A DNA stretch of 64,000 nucleotides from Sipunculus nudus (GCA_026874595.1 CM049307.1:61470370-61534369); one strand, 5' to 3'. Positions 10,989-26,108 are shown, numbered from the stretch's first letter. The notes: generated from the letters alone by a model not told the origin. A program made the numbers and translations.

Positions 10989-12897
10989 GATGGCGACACC
11001 TGACGTAAACAGCAAGTTTCTGACGTATTTTTCATCGGCATAGATAACTTATTACCACGCGGGTGTGTTATGTGATGAGAGCATTGCATCCAGAACAGAG
11101 ACTGCCCGCTGTTATGATTGCTGGAGCAATATGTATTGTTTATATTCATTTTGGAATATTTTAGTGAAGTCACTGCAGAGTTGAGACTGAACATATGTGC
11201 TGACAGATTTAATAACAAATCAAACTATCTCGTGTATTTCGTGGACACAATAATGAGATCAATATATTTAAAACAAGGATACATAATGAGATTTGTAATC
11301 CGTTTGGTTCAAAGGAACTTCGTAAAAATAAACTTTAAATGCAATATATTGTTTTATCTGGAATAAACTGAAATGAACACGTGACTTGTGATTACAATAT
11401 TATAATTATGTGTTATGGATGTTTCAATACACTTTTTCACAGAGATGAAAGGGGGTTTTATTTTTTTTTTGGGGGGGGGGGGGGGATGGTGGCTCCCGAG
11501 ACCTTAAAACGGGATGTCCTGGCATCAGGTGGTGGCCTCAACGTAAATTAAAGAATGAATGGAAAATGTGATATCGTGTCCCGGCTTCCTTACAATATAA
11601 TAAAATATTCGTCTGCACAATAGAACACAGACAGAAAGTCGGAGTATCTCGTTTTGTGTGTATGTATAATATAAGGATAAAGAAAACATACCCAAGTTTC
11701 TCTTGCACTGCGCGCGTCAATTTTAGTACCCGAATAAAATAATTGTTTCCCCGTCATATCACATCAAAATCAAAACCCTCTCATGAAAAATTCATATAAG
11801 AAGCCGTTCCGCAATAATTCCTAGTGAAAGAGCCCAATAAAACGTAAACCTCTTGGACTTATGTTAAAATTAAAAACAGTGTGGAATATTTCAAATAATA
11901 AAAGTATAATTTAAATACATATAATACATAAATTTTGTATAAAGAACATGAGTCGTACTGAGTCGTGTGATGGGTTGTTTTTATGTATTTATTTTGCCCG
12001 TAAAACACAACTGTCTTGTCACAACTGGACCGAAAGGCTGATGTACAACCTAGACATAAATAAGGGGCCGTATAAGAAGAAGCCGTCTACCAGATCATAT
12101 TACAATATATTTAGAAATTTAATATTTAAAATTTATATAAGAACAGCGGCATTCTCATGATGATTCCGGAGCGTTGAACGTGCATTTCATGAGTAAGTAA
12201 CCGCCCCCTGCGGTATGATGAGGCTTGATGTTGTCAACAGCATCCTCCTAGCACCTATACCGTCACTCACAGCCTTCCGTCCTCTCCGGCCAGGGGGTAA
12301 GCGTATTACCCCAACCCACTGCGGAGACCTGACCGGACGATTGTTCAAGACCGTGAGCCTCCAGGTATAACCCAGTGCCCTATTTACGGCTCAGAACCGC
12401 TGAATACCATATCTCCCTGATTGCGCTCCTCACTCACCTTTCAAACAATCAAGCACAGGAAGAGAAAGTAAAAATATTGCGGTTTTATTCATTTCTTGGT
12501 TTTATGTATCTGTACAATTTGAGTGTGTGTTTGTCTTCGTGTGTATAAAAAGCGTTATCATCAAATTTTATGCTAAAGTTTACGAACCGTAGTACATGAT
12601 CTTCCTTATTACTTTTAGATTCCACGAAGAGATTCGTAAAAACACCGTAAAGACGGGCTTCCTACAATTTACAAGTCCATGATCGCCTTCTTCTTACAGA
12701 TACTGAGACAAGAATGACCGAGTTTCTAACGTGACGACAATAGCAACATCCCCGATTCAATGACGTCATGCCGTTTAATCTTCAAACGTTCGGCTGGAAT
12801 CACGTAATACTGAGTGTTTAATATTGTTTTTAATTTTATTTGCGAAGTGAATGTGGTTCGGGGTTCATAGAGTGCGTAGTTAGGAGCCCAGACCGCA
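10989..12897 (+). repeat. Satellite monomer 5 (B-type)
   Basis: First complete monomer right of the 3.4 kb transposon, with B-type markers. It is preceded by a B-type junction, so it starts a run of three B monomers (5-7) that breaks the A-B alternation. The T/G tract is followed by GATGGTGGCTCC. Confidence 0.94.
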
Positions 12898-14808
12898 GAT
12901 GGCGACACCTGACGTAAACAGCAAGTTTCTGACGTATTTTCATCGGCATAGATAACTTATTACCACGCGGGTGTGTTATTTGATGAGAGCATAGCATCCA
13001 GAACAGAGACTGCCCGCTGTTATGATTGCTGGAGCAATATGTATTGTTTATATTCATTTTGGAATATTTTAGTGAAGTCACTGCAGAGTTGAGACTGAAC
13101 ATATGTGCTGACAGATTTAATAACAAATCAAACTATCTCGTGTGTTTCGTGGACACAATAATGAGATCAATATATTTAAAACAAGGATACATAATGAGAT
13201 TTGTAATCCGTTTGGTTCAAAGGAACTTCGTAAAAATAAACTTTAAATGCAATATATTGTTTTATCTGGAATAAACTGAAATGAACACGTGACTTGTGAT
13301 TACAATATTATAATTATGTGTTATGGATGTTTCAATACACTTTTTCACAGAGATGAAAGGGGGTTTTATTTTTTTTTTGGGGGGGGGGGGGGGGGGGTGG
13401 TGGCTCCCGAGACCTTAAAACGGGATGTCCTGGCATCAGGTGGTGGCCTCAACGTAAATTAAAGAATGAATGGAAAATGTGATATCGTGTCCCGGCTTCC
13501 TTACAATATAATAAAATATTCGTCTGCACAATAGAACACAGACAAAAAGTCGGAGTATCTCGTTTTGTGTGTATGTATAATATAAGGATAAAGAAAACAT
13601 ACCCAAGTTTCTCTTGCACTGCGCGCGTCAATTTTAGTACCCGAATAAAATAATTGTTTCCCCGTCATATCACATCAAAATCAAAACCCCATCATGAAAA
13701 ATTCATATAAGAAGCGGTTCCGCAATAATTCCTAGTGAAAGAGCCCAATAAAACGTAAACCTCTTGGACTTATGTTAAAATTAAAAACAGTGTGGAATAT
13801 TTCAAATAATAAAAGTATAATTTAAATACATATAATATATAAATTTTGTATAAAGAACATGAGTCGTACTGAGTCGTGTGATGGGTTGTTTTTATGTATT
13901 TGTTTTGCCCGTAAAACACAACTGTCTTGTCACAACTGGACCGAACGGCTGATGTACGACCTAGACATAAATAAGGGGTCGTATAAGAAGAAGCCGTCTA
14001 CCAGATCATATTACAATATATTTAGAAATTTAATATTTAAAATTTATATAAGAACAGCGGCATTCTCATGATGATTCCGGAGCGTTGAACGTGCATTTCA
14101 TGAGTAAGTAACCGCCCCCTGCGGTATGATGAGGCTTGATGTTGTCAACAGCATCCTCCTAGCACCTATACCGTCACTCACAGCCTTCCGTCCTCTCCGG
14201 CCAGGGGGTAAGCGTATTACCCCAACCCACTGCGGAGACCTGACCGGACGATTGTTCAAGACCGTGAGCCTCCAGGTATAACCCAGTGCCCTATTTACGG
14301 CTCAGAACCGCTGAATACCATATCTCCCTGATTGCGCTCCTCACTCACCTTTCAAACAATCAAGCACAGGAAGAGAAAGTAAAAATATTGCGGTTTTATT
14401 CATTTCTTGGTTTTATGTATCTGTACAATTTGAGTGTGTGTTTGTCTTCGTGTGTATAAAAAGCGTTATCATAAAATTTTATGCTAAAGTTTACTAACCG
14501 TAGTACATGATCTTCCTTATTACTTTTAGATTCCACGAAGAGATTCGTAAAAACACCGTAAAGACGGGCTTCCTACAACTTACAAGTCCATGATCGCCTT
14601 CTTCTTACAGATACTGAGACAAGAATGACCGGGTTGCTAACGTGACGACAATAGCAACATCCCCGATTCAATGACGTCATGCCGTTTAATCTTCAAACGT
14701 TCGGCTGGAAACACGTAATACTGAGTGTTTAATATTGTTTTTAATTTACTTTGCGAAGTGAATGTGGTTCGGGGTTCATAGAGTGCGTAGTTAGGAGCCC
14801 AGACCGCA
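12898..14808 (+). repeat. Satellite monomer 6 (B-type)
   Basis: B-type with private changes: TTATTTGATGAGAGCATAG near 12977, CGTGTGTTTCGTGG near 13139, TATTTGTTTTGCC in the 70-codon frame. It has one of the longest G runs in the array, 19 G at 13379-13397. Confidence 0.94.
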
Positions 14809-16709
14809 GATGGCGACACCTGACGTAAACAGCAAGTTTGTGACGTATTTTCATCGGCATAGATAACTTATTACGGCGCGGGCGTGTTATGTGATGAGAG
14901 CATTGCATCCAGAACAGAGACTGCCCGCTGTTATGATTGCTGGAGCAATATGTATTGTTTATATTCATTTTGGAATATTTTAGTGAAGTCACTGCAGAGT
15001 TGAGACTGAACATATGTGCTGACAGATTTAATAACAAATCAAACTATCTCGTGTATTTCGTGGACACAATAATGAGATCAATATATTTAAAACAAGGATA
15101 CATAATGAGATTTGTAATCCGTTTGGTTCAAAGGAACTTCGTAAAAATAAACTTTAAATGCAATATATTGTTTTATCTGGAATAAACTGAAATGAACACG
15201 TGACTTGTGATTACAATATTATAATTATGTGTTATGGATGTTTCAATACACTTTTTCACAGAGATGAAAGGGGGTTTTATTTTTTTTTTGGGGGGGGGGG
15301 GTGGCTCCCGAGACCTTAAAACGGGATGTCCTGGCATCAGGTGGTGGCCTCAACGTAAATTAAAGAATGAATGGAAAATGTGATATCGTGTCCCGGCTTC
15401 CTTACAATATAATAAAATATTCGTCTGCACAATAGAACACAGACAAAAAGTCGGAGTATCTCGTTTTGTGTGTATGTATAATATAAGGATAAAGAAAACA
15501 TACCCAAGTTTCTCTTGCACTGCGCGCGTCAATTTTAGTACCCGAATAAAATAATTGTTTCCCCGTCATATCACATCAAAATCAAAACCCTATCATGAAA
15601 AATTCATATAAGAAGCGGTTCCGCAATAATTCCTAGTGAAAGAGCCCAATAAAACGTAAACCTCTTGGACTTATGTTAAAATTAAAAACAGTGTGGAATA
15701 TTTCAAATAATAAAAGTATAATTTAAATACATATAATATATAAATTTTGTATAAAGAACATGAGTCGTACTGAGTCGTGTGATGGGTTGTTTTTATGTAT
15801 TTATTTTGCCCGTAAAACACAACTGTTTTGTCACAACTGGACCGAACGGCTGATGTACGACCTAGACATAAATAAGGGGTCGTATAAGAAGAAGCCGTCT
15901 ACCAGATCATATTACAATATATTTAGAAATTTAATATTTAAAATTTATATAAGAACAGCGGCATTCTCATGATGATTCCGGAGCGTTGAACGTGCATTTC
16001 ATGAGTAAGTAACCGCCCCCTGCGGTATGATGAGGCTTGATGTTGTCAACAGCATCCTCCTAGCACCTATACCGTCACTCACAGCCTTCCGTCCTCTCCG
16101 GCCAGGGGGTAAGCGTATTACCCCAACCCACTGCGGAGACCTGACCGGACGATTGTTCAAGACCGTGAGCCTCCAGGTATAACCCAGTGCCCTATTTACG
16201 GCTCAGAACCGCTGAATACCATATCTCCCTGATTGCGCTCCTCACTCACCTTTCAAACAATCAAGCACAGGAAGAGAAAGTAAAAATATTGCGGTTTTAT
16301 TCATTTCTTGGTTTTATGTATCTGTACAATTTGAGTGTGTGTTTGTCTTCGTGTGTATAAAAAGCGTTATCATAAAATTTTATGCTAAAGTTTACTAACC
16401 GTAGTACATGATCTTCCTTATTACTTTTAGATTCCACGAAGAGATTCGTAAAAACACCGTAAAGACGGGCTTCCTACAACTTACAAGTCCATGATCGCCT
16501 TCTTCTTACAGATACTGAGACAAGAATGACCGGGTTGCTAACGTGACGACAATAGCAACATCCCCGATTCAATGACGTCATGCCGTTTAATCTTCAAACG
16601 TTCGGCTGGAAACACGTAATACTGAGTGTTTAATATTGTTTTTAATTTACTTTGCGAAGTGAATGTGGTTCGGGGTTCATAGAGTGCGTAGTTAGGAGCC
16701 CAGACCGCA
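14809..16709 (+). repeat. Satellite monomer 7 (B-type with A-like start)
   Basis: Mosaic monomer. The first ~100 bp carries the A-like GGCGCGGGCGTG, then it switches to B-type GTTATGATTGCTGG and CTGCAGAGTTGAG. This is consistent with gene conversion or crossing-over near position 14900. Confidence 0.93.
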
Positions 16710-18608
16710 GATGGCGACACCTGACGTAAACAGCAAGTTTGTGACGTATTTTCATCGGCATAGATAACTTATTACGGCGCGGGCGTGTTATGTGATGAGA
16801 GCATTTCATCCAGAACAGAGACTGCCCGCTGTTGTGATTAGCTGGAGCAATATGTATTGTTTATATTCATTTTGGAATATTTTAGTGAAGTCACTGCAAA
16901 GTTGAGACTGAACATATGTGCTGACAGATTTAATAACAAATCAAACTATCTCGTGTATTTCTTGGACATAATAATGAGATCAATATATTTAAAACAATGA
17001 TATATAATGAGATTTGTAATCCATTTGGTTCAAAGGAACTTCGTAAAAATAAACTTTAAATGCAATATATTGTTTTATCTGGAATAAACTGAAATGAACA
17101 CGTGACTTGTGATTACAATATTATAATAACGTGTTATGGATGTTTCAATACACTTTTTCACAGAAATGAAAGGGGGATTTTTTTTTTGGGGGGGGGGGGG
17201 GGGTTCCCGAGACCTTAAAACAGGATGTCCTGTCATCAGGTAGTGGCCTGGACGTAAATTAAAGAATGAATGGAAAATCTGATATCGTGTCCCGACTTCC
17301 TTACAATATAATAAAATATTCGTCTGCACAGTAGAACACAGACAGTAAGTCGGAGTATCTCGTTTTGTGTGTATGTATAATATAAGGATAAAGAAAACAT
17401 ACCCAAGTTTCTCTTGCACCGCGCGCGTCAATTTTAGTACCCGAATAAAATAATTGTTTCCCCGTCATATCACATTAAAATCAAAACCCCATCATGAAAA
17501 ATTCATATAGCAAGCGGGTCCGAAATAATTCCTAGAGAAAGAGCTCAATAAAACGTAATCCTCTTGGGCTTATGTTAAAAGTAAAAACAGTGTAGAATAT
17601 TTCAAATAATAAAAATATAATTTAAATACATATAATACATAAATTTTGTATAAAGAACATGAATCGTACTGAGTCGTGTGATGGGTTGTTTTTATGTATT
17701 TATTGCGCCCGTAAAACACAACTGTCCTGTCACAACTGGACCGAACGGCTGATGTACGACCTAGACATAAATTAGGGGCGGTATAAGAAGAAGCCGTCTA
17801 CCAGATCATATTACAATATATTTAGAAATTTAATATTTAAAATTTATATTAGAACAGCGGTATTCTCATGATGATTCCGGAGCGTTGAACGTGCATTTCA
17901 TGAGTAAGTAACCGCCCCCTGCGGTATGATGATGCTTGATGTTGTCAACAGCATCCTCCTAGCACCTATACCGTCACTCCCAGCCTTCCGTCCTCTCCGG
18001 CCAGGGGGTAAGCGTATTACCCCAACCCACTGCGGAGACCAGACCGGACGATTGTTCAAGACCGTGAGCCTCCAGGTATAACCCAGTGCCCTATTTACGG
18101 CTCAGAACCGCTGAATACCATATCTCCCTGATTGCGCTCCTCACTCACCTTTAAAAGAATCAAGCACAGGAAGAGAAAGTAAAAATATTGCGGTTTTATT
18201 CATGTCTTGGTTTTATGTATCTGTACAATTTGAGTGTGTGTTTGTCTTCGTGTGTATAAAAAGAGTTATCATAAAATTTTATGCTAAAGTTTACTAACCG
18301 TAGTACATGATCTTCCAAATTACTTTTAGATTCCACGAAGAGATTCGTAAAAACACCGTAAAGACGGGCTTCCTATAACTTACAAGTCCATGATCGCCTT
18401 CTTCTTACTGATACTGAGACAAGAATGACCGGGTTGCTAACGTGACGACAATAGCAACATCCCCGATTCAATGACGTCATGCCGTTTTAATCTTCAAATG
18501 TTCGGCTGGAAACACGTAATGCTGAGTGTTTAATATTGTTTTAATTTACTTTGCGAAGTGAATGTATTTCGGAGTTCATAGAGTGCGTAGTTAGGAGCCC
18601 AGACCGCA
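16710..18608 (+). repeat. Satellite monomer 8 (A-prime type)
   Basis: A-type at CTGCAAAGTTGAG but with the variant GTTGTGATTAGCTGG, GGGGGATTTTTTTTTGGG at the G tract and CAGGATGTCCTGTCATCAGG, all shared with monomer 14. The 70-codon frame is ended early by ATAAATTAGGGG near 17772, so this copy cannot encode the full peptide. Confidence 0.93.
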
Positions 18609-20516
18609 GATGGCGACACCTGACGTAAACAGCAAGTTTGTGACGTATTTTTCATCGGCATAGATAACTTATTACCACGCGGGTGTGTTATGTGATGAGA
18701 GCATTGCATCCAGAACAGAGACTGCCCGCTGTTATGATTGCTGGAGCAATATGTATTGTTTATATTCATTTTGGAATATTTTAGTGAAGTCACTGCAGAG
18801 TTGAGACTGAACATATGTGCTGACAGATTTAATAACAAATCAAACTATCTCGTGTATTTCGTGGACACAATAATGAGATCAATATATTTAAAACAAGGAT
18901 ACATAATGAGATTTGTAATCCGTTTGGTTCAAAGGAACTTCGTAAAAATAAACTTTAAATGCAATATATTGTTTTATCTGGAATAAACTGAAATGAACAC
19001 GTGACTTGTGATTACAATATTATAATTATGTGTTATGGATGTTTCAATACACTTTTTCACAGAGATGAAAGGGGGTTTTATTTTTTTTGGGGGGGGGGGG
19101 GGGGTTGGTGGCTCCCGAGACCTTAAAACGGGATGTCCTGGCATCAGGTGGTGGCCTCAACGTAAATTAAAGAATGAATGGAAAATGTGATATCGTGTCC
19201 CGGCTTCCTTACAATATAATAAAATATTCGTCTGCACAATAGAACACAGACAGAAAGTCGGAGTATCTCGTTTTGTGTGTATGTATAATATAAGGATAAA
19301 GAAAACATACCCAAGTTTCTCTTGCACTGCGCGCGTCAATTTTAGTACCCGAATAAAATAATTGTTTCCCCGTCATATCACATCAAAATCAAAACCCTCT
19401 CATGAAAAATTCATATAAGAAGCCGTTCCGCAATAATTCCTAGTGAAAGAGCCCAATAAAACGTAAACCTCTTGGACTTATGTTAAAATTAAAAACAGTG
19501 TGGAATATTTCAAATAATAAAAGTATAATTTAAATACATATAATATATAAATTTTGTATAAAGAACATGAGTCGTACTGAGTCGTGTGATGGGTTGTTTT
19601 TATGTATTTATTTTGCCCGTAAAACACAACTGTCTTGTCACAACTGGACCGAAAGGCTGATGTACGACCTAGACATAAATAAGGGGCCGTATAAGAAGAA
19701 GCCGTCTACCAGATCATATTACAATATATTTAGAAATTTAATATTTAAAATTTATATAAGAACAGCGGCATTCTCATGATGATTCCGGAGCGTTGAACGT
19801 GCATTTCATGAGTAAGTAACCGCCCCCTGCGGTATGATGAGGCTTGATGTTGTCAACAGCATCCTCCTAGCACCTATACCGTCACTCACAGCCTTCCGTC
19901 CTCTCCGGCCAGGGGGTAAGCGTATTACCCCAACCCACTGCGGAGACCAGACCGGACGATTGTTCAAGACCGTGAGCCTCCAGGTATAACCCAGTGCCCT
20001 ATTTACGGCTCAGAACCGCTGAATACCATATCTCCCTGATTGCGCTCCTCACTCACCTTTAAAAGAATCAAGCACAGGAAGAGAAAGTAAAAATATTGCG
20101 GTTTTATTCATGTCTTGGTTTTATGTATCTGTACAATTTGAGTGTGTGTTTGTGTTCGTGTGTATAAAAAGCGTGATCATAAAATTTTATGCTAAAGTTT
20201 ACGAACCGTAGTACATGATCTTCCAAATTACTTTCAGATTCCACGAAGAGATTCGTAAAAACACCGTAAAGACGGGCTTCCTATAACTTACAAGTCCATG
20301 ATCGCCTTCTTCTTACTGATACTGAGACAAGAATGACCGGGTTGCTAACGTGACGACAATAGCAACATCCCCGATTCAATGACGTCATGCCGTTTAATCT
20401 TCAAACGTTCGGCTGGAAACACGTAATACTGAGTGTTTAATATTGTTTTTAATTTACTTTGCGAAGTGAATGTGGTTCGGGGTTCATAGAGTGCGTAGTT
20501 AGGAGCCCAGACCGCA
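18609..20516 (+). repeat. Satellite monomer 9 (B-type)
   Basis: B-type, 1908 bp, second half of an A-B dimer with monomer 8. It shares with monomer 8 the CACCTTTAAAAGAATCAAG variant (near 18149 and 20055), so the dimer partners have exchanged sequence. Confidence 0.94.
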
Positions 20517-22329
20517 GATGGCGACACCTGACGTAAACAGCAAGTTTCTGACGTATTTTCATCGGCATAGATAACTTATTACGGCGCGGGTGTGTTATGT
20601 GATGAGAGCATTTCATCCAGAACAGAGACTGCCCGCTCTTGTGATTTGCTGGAGCAATATGTATTGTTTATATTCATTTTGGAATATTTTAGTGAAGTCA
20701 CTGCAAAGTTGAGACTGAACATATGTGCTGACAGATTTAATAACAAATCAAACTATCTCGTGTATTTCTTGGACATAATAATGAGATCAATATATTTAAA
20801 ACAATGATACATAATGAGATTTGTAATCCGTTTGGTTCAAAGGAACTTCGTAAAAATAAACTTTAAATGCAAGATATTGTTTTATCTGGAATAAACTGAA
20901 ATGAACACGTGACTTGTGATTACAATATTATAATTATGTGTTATGGATGTTTCAATACACTTTTTCACAGAGATGAAAGGGGGTTTTATTTTGGGGGGGG
21001 GTGGGTGGTTTCCGAGACCTTAAAACGGGATGTCCTGTCATCAGGTGGTGGCCTCAACGTAAATTTAAGAATGAATGGAAAATGTGATATCGTGTCCCGG
21101 CTTCCTTACAATATAATAAAATATTCGTCTGCACAATAGAACACAGACAGAAAGTCGGAATATCTCGTTTTGTGTGTATGTATAATATAAGGATAAAGAA
21201 AACATACCCAAGTTTCTCTTGCACCGCGCGCGTCAATTTTAGTACCCGAATAAAATAATTGTTTCCCCGTCATATCACATTAAAATCAAAACCCCATCCT
21301 GAAAAATTCATATAGGAAGCGGGTCCGAAATAATTCCTAGAGAAAGAGCCCAATAAAACGTAATCCTCTTGGGCTTATGTTAAAAGTAAAAACAGTGTAG
21401 AATATTTCAAATAATAAAAATATAATTTAAATACATATAATACATAAATTTTGTATAAAGAACATGAATCGTACTGAGTCGTGTGATGGGTTGTTTTTAT
21501 GTATTTATTGCGCCCGTAAAGCACAACTGTCCTGTCACAACTGGACCGAACGGCTGATGTACGACCTAGACATAAATAAGGGGCCGTATAAGAAGAAGCC
21601 GTCTACCAGATCATATTACAATATATTTAGAAATTTAATATTTAAAACTTATATTAGAACAGCGGCATTCTCATGATGATTCCGGAGCGTTGAACGTGCA
21701 TTTCATGAGTAAGTAACCGCCCCCTGCGGTATGATGAGGCTTGATGTTGTCAACAGCATCCTCCTAGCACCTATACCGTCACTCACAGCCTTCCGTCCTC
21801 TCCGGCCAGGGGGTAAGCGTATTACCCCAACCCACTGAGGAGACCTGACCGGACGATTGTTCAGGACCGTGAGCCTCCAGGTATAACCCAGTGCCCTATT
21901 TACGGCCCAGAACCGCTGAATACCATATCTCCCTGATTGCGCTCCTCACTCACCTTTCAAACAATCAAGCATAGGAAGAGAAAGTAAAAATATTGCGGTT
22001 TTATTCATGTCTTGGTTTTATGTATCTGTACAATTTGAGTGTGTGTTTGTCTTCGTGTGTATAAAAAGCGTTATCATAAAATTTATTGCCGAAGTTTACT
22101 AACCGTAGTTCATGATCTTCCTAATTACTTTTAGATTCCACGAAGAGATTCGTAAAAACACCGTAAAGACGGGCTTCCTACAACTTACAAGTCCATGATC
22201 GCCTTCTTCTTACTGATACTGAGACAAGAATGGCCGGGTTGCTAACGTGACGACAATAGCAACATCCCCGATTCAATGACATCATGCCGTTTTAATCTTC
22301 AAACGTTCGGCTGGAAACACGTAATGCTG
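20517..22329 (+). repeat. Satellite monomer 10 (A-type), right end deleted
   Basis: Very similar to monomers 1 and 3, including CTCTTGTGATTTGCTGG. It stops at CGTAATGCTG (22320-22329), where a ~100 bp deletion removes its last part and the start of monomer 11. Confidence 0.92.
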
Positions 22330-24208
22330 GTAACACGTAATTTTTCATCGGCATAGATAACTTATTACCACGCGGGTGTGTTATGTGATGAGAGCATTGC
22401 ATCCAGAACAGAGACTGCCCGCTGTTATGATTGCTGGAGCAATATGTATTGTTTATATTCATTTTGGAATATTTTAGTGAAGTCACTGCAGAGTTGAGAC
22501 TGAACATATGTGCTGACAGATTTAATAACAAATCAAACTATCTCGTGTATTTCGTGGACACAATAATGAGATCAATATATTTAAAACAAGGATACATAAT
22601 GAGATTTGTAATCCGTTTGGTTCAAAGGAACTTCGTAAAAATAAACTTTAAATGCAATATATTGTTTTATCTGGAATAAACTGAAATGAACACGTGACTT
22701 GTGATTACAATATTATAATTATGTGTTATGGATGTTTCAATACACTTTTTCACAGAGATGAAAGGGGGTTTTATTTTTTTTTTTGGGGGGGGGGGGATGG
22801 TGGCTCCCGAGACCTTAAAACGGGATGTCCTGGCATCAGGTGGTGGCCTGAACGTAAATTAAAGAATGAATGGAAAATGTGATATCGTGTCCCGGCTTCC
22901 TTACAATATAATAAAATATTCGTCTGCACAATAGAACACAGACAGAAAGTCGGAGTATCTCGTTTTGTGTGTATGTATAATATAAGGATAAAGAAAACAT
23001 ACCCAAGTTTCTCTTGCACTGCGCGCGTCAATTTTAGTACCCGAATAAAATATTTGTTTCCCCGTCATATCACATCAAAATCAAAACCCTCTCATGAAAA
23101 ATTCATATAAGAAGCCGTTCCGCAATAATTCCTAGTGAAAGAGCCCAATAAAACGTAAACCTCTTGGACTTATGTTAAAATTAAAAACAGTGTGGAATAT
23201 TTCAAATTATAAAAGTATAATTTAAATACATATAATATATAAATTTTGTATAAAGAACATGAGTCGTACTGAGTCGTGTGATGGGTTGTTTTTATGTATT
23301 TATTTTGCCCGTAAAACACAACTGTCTTGTCACAACTGGACCGAAAGGCTGATGTACAACCTAGACATAAATAAGGGGCCGTATAAGAAGAAGCCGTCTA
23401 CAAGATCATATTACAATATATTTAGAAATTTAATATTTAAAATTTATATAAGAACAGCGGCATTCTCATGATGATTCCGGAGCGTTGAACGTGCATTTCA
23501 TGAGTAAGTAACCGCCCCCTGCGGTATGATGAGGCTTGATGTTGTCAACAGCATCCTCCTAGCACCTATACCGTCACTCACAGCCTTCCGTCCTCTCCGG
23601 CAAGGGGGTAAGCGTATTACCCCAACCCACTGCGGAGACCTGACCGGACGATTGTTCAAGACCGTGAGCCTCCAGGTATAACCCAGTGCCCTATTTACGG
23701 CTCAGAACCGCTGAATACCATATCTCCCTGATTGCGCTCCTCACTCACCTTTCAAACAATCAAGCACAGGAAGAGAAAGTAAAAATATTGCGGTTTTATT
23801 CATTTCTTGGTTTTATGTATCTGTACAATTTGAGTGTGTGTTTGTCTTCGTGTGTATAAAAAGCGTGATCATAAAATTTTATGCTAAAGTTTACGAACCG
23901 TAGTACATGATCTTCCTTATTACTTTTAGATTCCACGAAGAGATTCGTAAAAACACCGTAAAGACGGGCTTCCTACAATTTACAAGTCCATGATCGCCTT
24001 CTTCTTACAGATACTGAGACAAGAATGACCGAGTTTCTAACGTGACGACAATAGCAACATCCCCGATTCAATGACGTCATGCCGTTTAATCTTCAAACGT
24101 TCGGCTGGAATCACGTAATACTGAGTGTTTAATATTGTTTTTAATTTACTTTGCGAAGTGAATGTGGTTCGGGGTTCATAGAGTGCGTAGTTAGGAGCCC
24201 AGACCGCA
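22330..24208 (+). repeat. Satellite monomer 11 (B-type), left end deleted
   Basis: It begins with the filler GTAACACGTAA (22330-22340) and resumes the consensus at TTTTTCATCGGCATAG (22341). The GATGGCG phase motif and the first TGACGT half-sites are missing. The rest is B-type and close to monomers 2 and 4, making monomers 10-11 a third copy of that dimer. Confidence 0.92.
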
Positions 24209-26108
24209 GATGTCGACACCTGACGTAAACAGCAAGTTTCTGACGTATTTTCATCGGCATAGATAACTTATTACGGCGCGGGTGTGTTATGTGATGAGAG
24301 CATTTCATCCAGAACAGAGACTGCCCGCTGTTGTGATTAGCTGGAGCAATATGTATTGTTTATATTCATTTTGGAATATTTTAGTGAAGTCACTGCAAAG
24401 TTGAGACTGAACATATGTGCTGACAGATTTAATAACAAATCAAACTATCTCGTGTATTTCTTGGACATAATAATGAGATCAATATATTTAAAACAATGAT
24501 ACATAATGAGATTTGTAATCCGTTTGGTTCAAAGGAACTTCGTAAAAATAAACTTTAAATGCAATATATTGTTTTATCTGGAATAAACTGAAATGATACG
24601 TGACTTGTGATTACAATATTATAATTATGTGTTATGGATGTTTCAATACACTTTTTCACAGAGATGAAAGGGGGTTTTATTTTGGGGGGGGGGGGGGGGT
24701 GGTTTCCGAGACCTTAAAACGGGATGTCCTGTCATCAGGTGGTGGCCTCAACGTAAATTTAAGAATGAATGGAAAATGTGATATCGTGTCCCGGCTTCCT
24801 TACAATATAATAAAATATTCGTCTGCACAATAGAACACAGACAGAAAGTCGGAATATCTCGTTTTGTGTGTATGTATAATATAAGGATAAAGAAAACATA
24901 CCCAAGTTTCTCTTGCACCGCGCGCGTCAATTTTAGTACCCGAATAAAATAATTGTTTCCCCGTCATATCACATTAAAATCAAAACCCCATCCTGAAAAA
25001 TTCATATAGGAAGCGGGTCCGAAATAATTCCTAGAGAAAGAGCCCAATAAAACGTAATCCTCTTGGGCTTATGTTAAAAGTAAAAACAGTGTAGAATATT
25101 TCAAATAATAAAAATATAATTTAAATACATATAATACATAAATTTTGTATAAAGAACATGAATCGTACTGAGTCGTGTGATGGGTTGTTTTTATGTATTT
25201 ATTGCGCCCGTAAAGCACAACTGTCCTGTCACAACTGGACCGAACGGCTGATGTACGACCTAGACATAAATAAGGGGCCGTATAAGAAGAAGCCGTCTAC
25301 CAGATCATATTACAATATATTTAGAAATTTAATATTTAAAACTTATATTAGAACAGCGGCATTCTCATGATGATTCCGGAGCGTTGAACGTGCATTTCAT
25401 GAGTAAGTAACCGCCCCCTGCGGTATGATGAGGCTTGATGTTGTCAACAGCATCCTCCTAGCACCTATACCGTCACTCACAGCCTTCCGTCCTCTCCGGC
25501 CAGGGGGTAAGCGTATTACCCCAACCCACTGCGGAGACCTGACCGGACGATTGTTCAAGACCGTGAGCCTCCAGGTATAACCCAGTGCCCTATTTACGGC
25601 TCAGAACCGCTGAATACCATATCTCCCTGATTGCGCTCCTCACTCACCTTTCAAACAATCAAGCATAGGAAGAGAAAGTAAAAATATTGCGGTTTTATTC
25701 ATGTCTTGGTTTTATGTATCTGTACAATTTGAGTGTGTGTTTGTCTTCGTGTGTATAAAAAGCGTTATCATAAAATTTTATGCCGAAGTTTACTAACCGT
25801 AGTTCATGATCTTCCTAATTACTTTTAGATTCCACGAAGAGATTCGTAAAAACACCGTAAAGACGGGCTTCCTACAACTTACAAGTCCATGATCGCCTTC
25901 TTCTTACTGATACTGAGACAAGAATGGCCGGGTTGCTAACGTGACGACAATAGCAACATCCCCGATTCAATGACATCATGCCGTTTTAATCTTCAAACGT
26001 TCGGCTGGAAACACGTTATGCTGAGTGTTTAATATTGTTTTCATTTTACTTTGCGAAGTGAATGTATTTTGGAGTTCATAGAGTGCGTAGTTAGGAGCCC
26101 AGACCGCA
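24209..26108 (+). repeat. Satellite monomer 12 (A-prime type)
   Basis: A-type with the GTTGTGATTAGCTGG variant of monomers 8 and 14, but A-type of the monomer 1/3/10 kind from the G tract onward. It is therefore a mosaic. The phase motif is GATGTCG. A 2-bp loss (GAAATGATACGTGAC, near 24592) removes the CACGTG E-box present in other copies. Confidence 0.93.
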
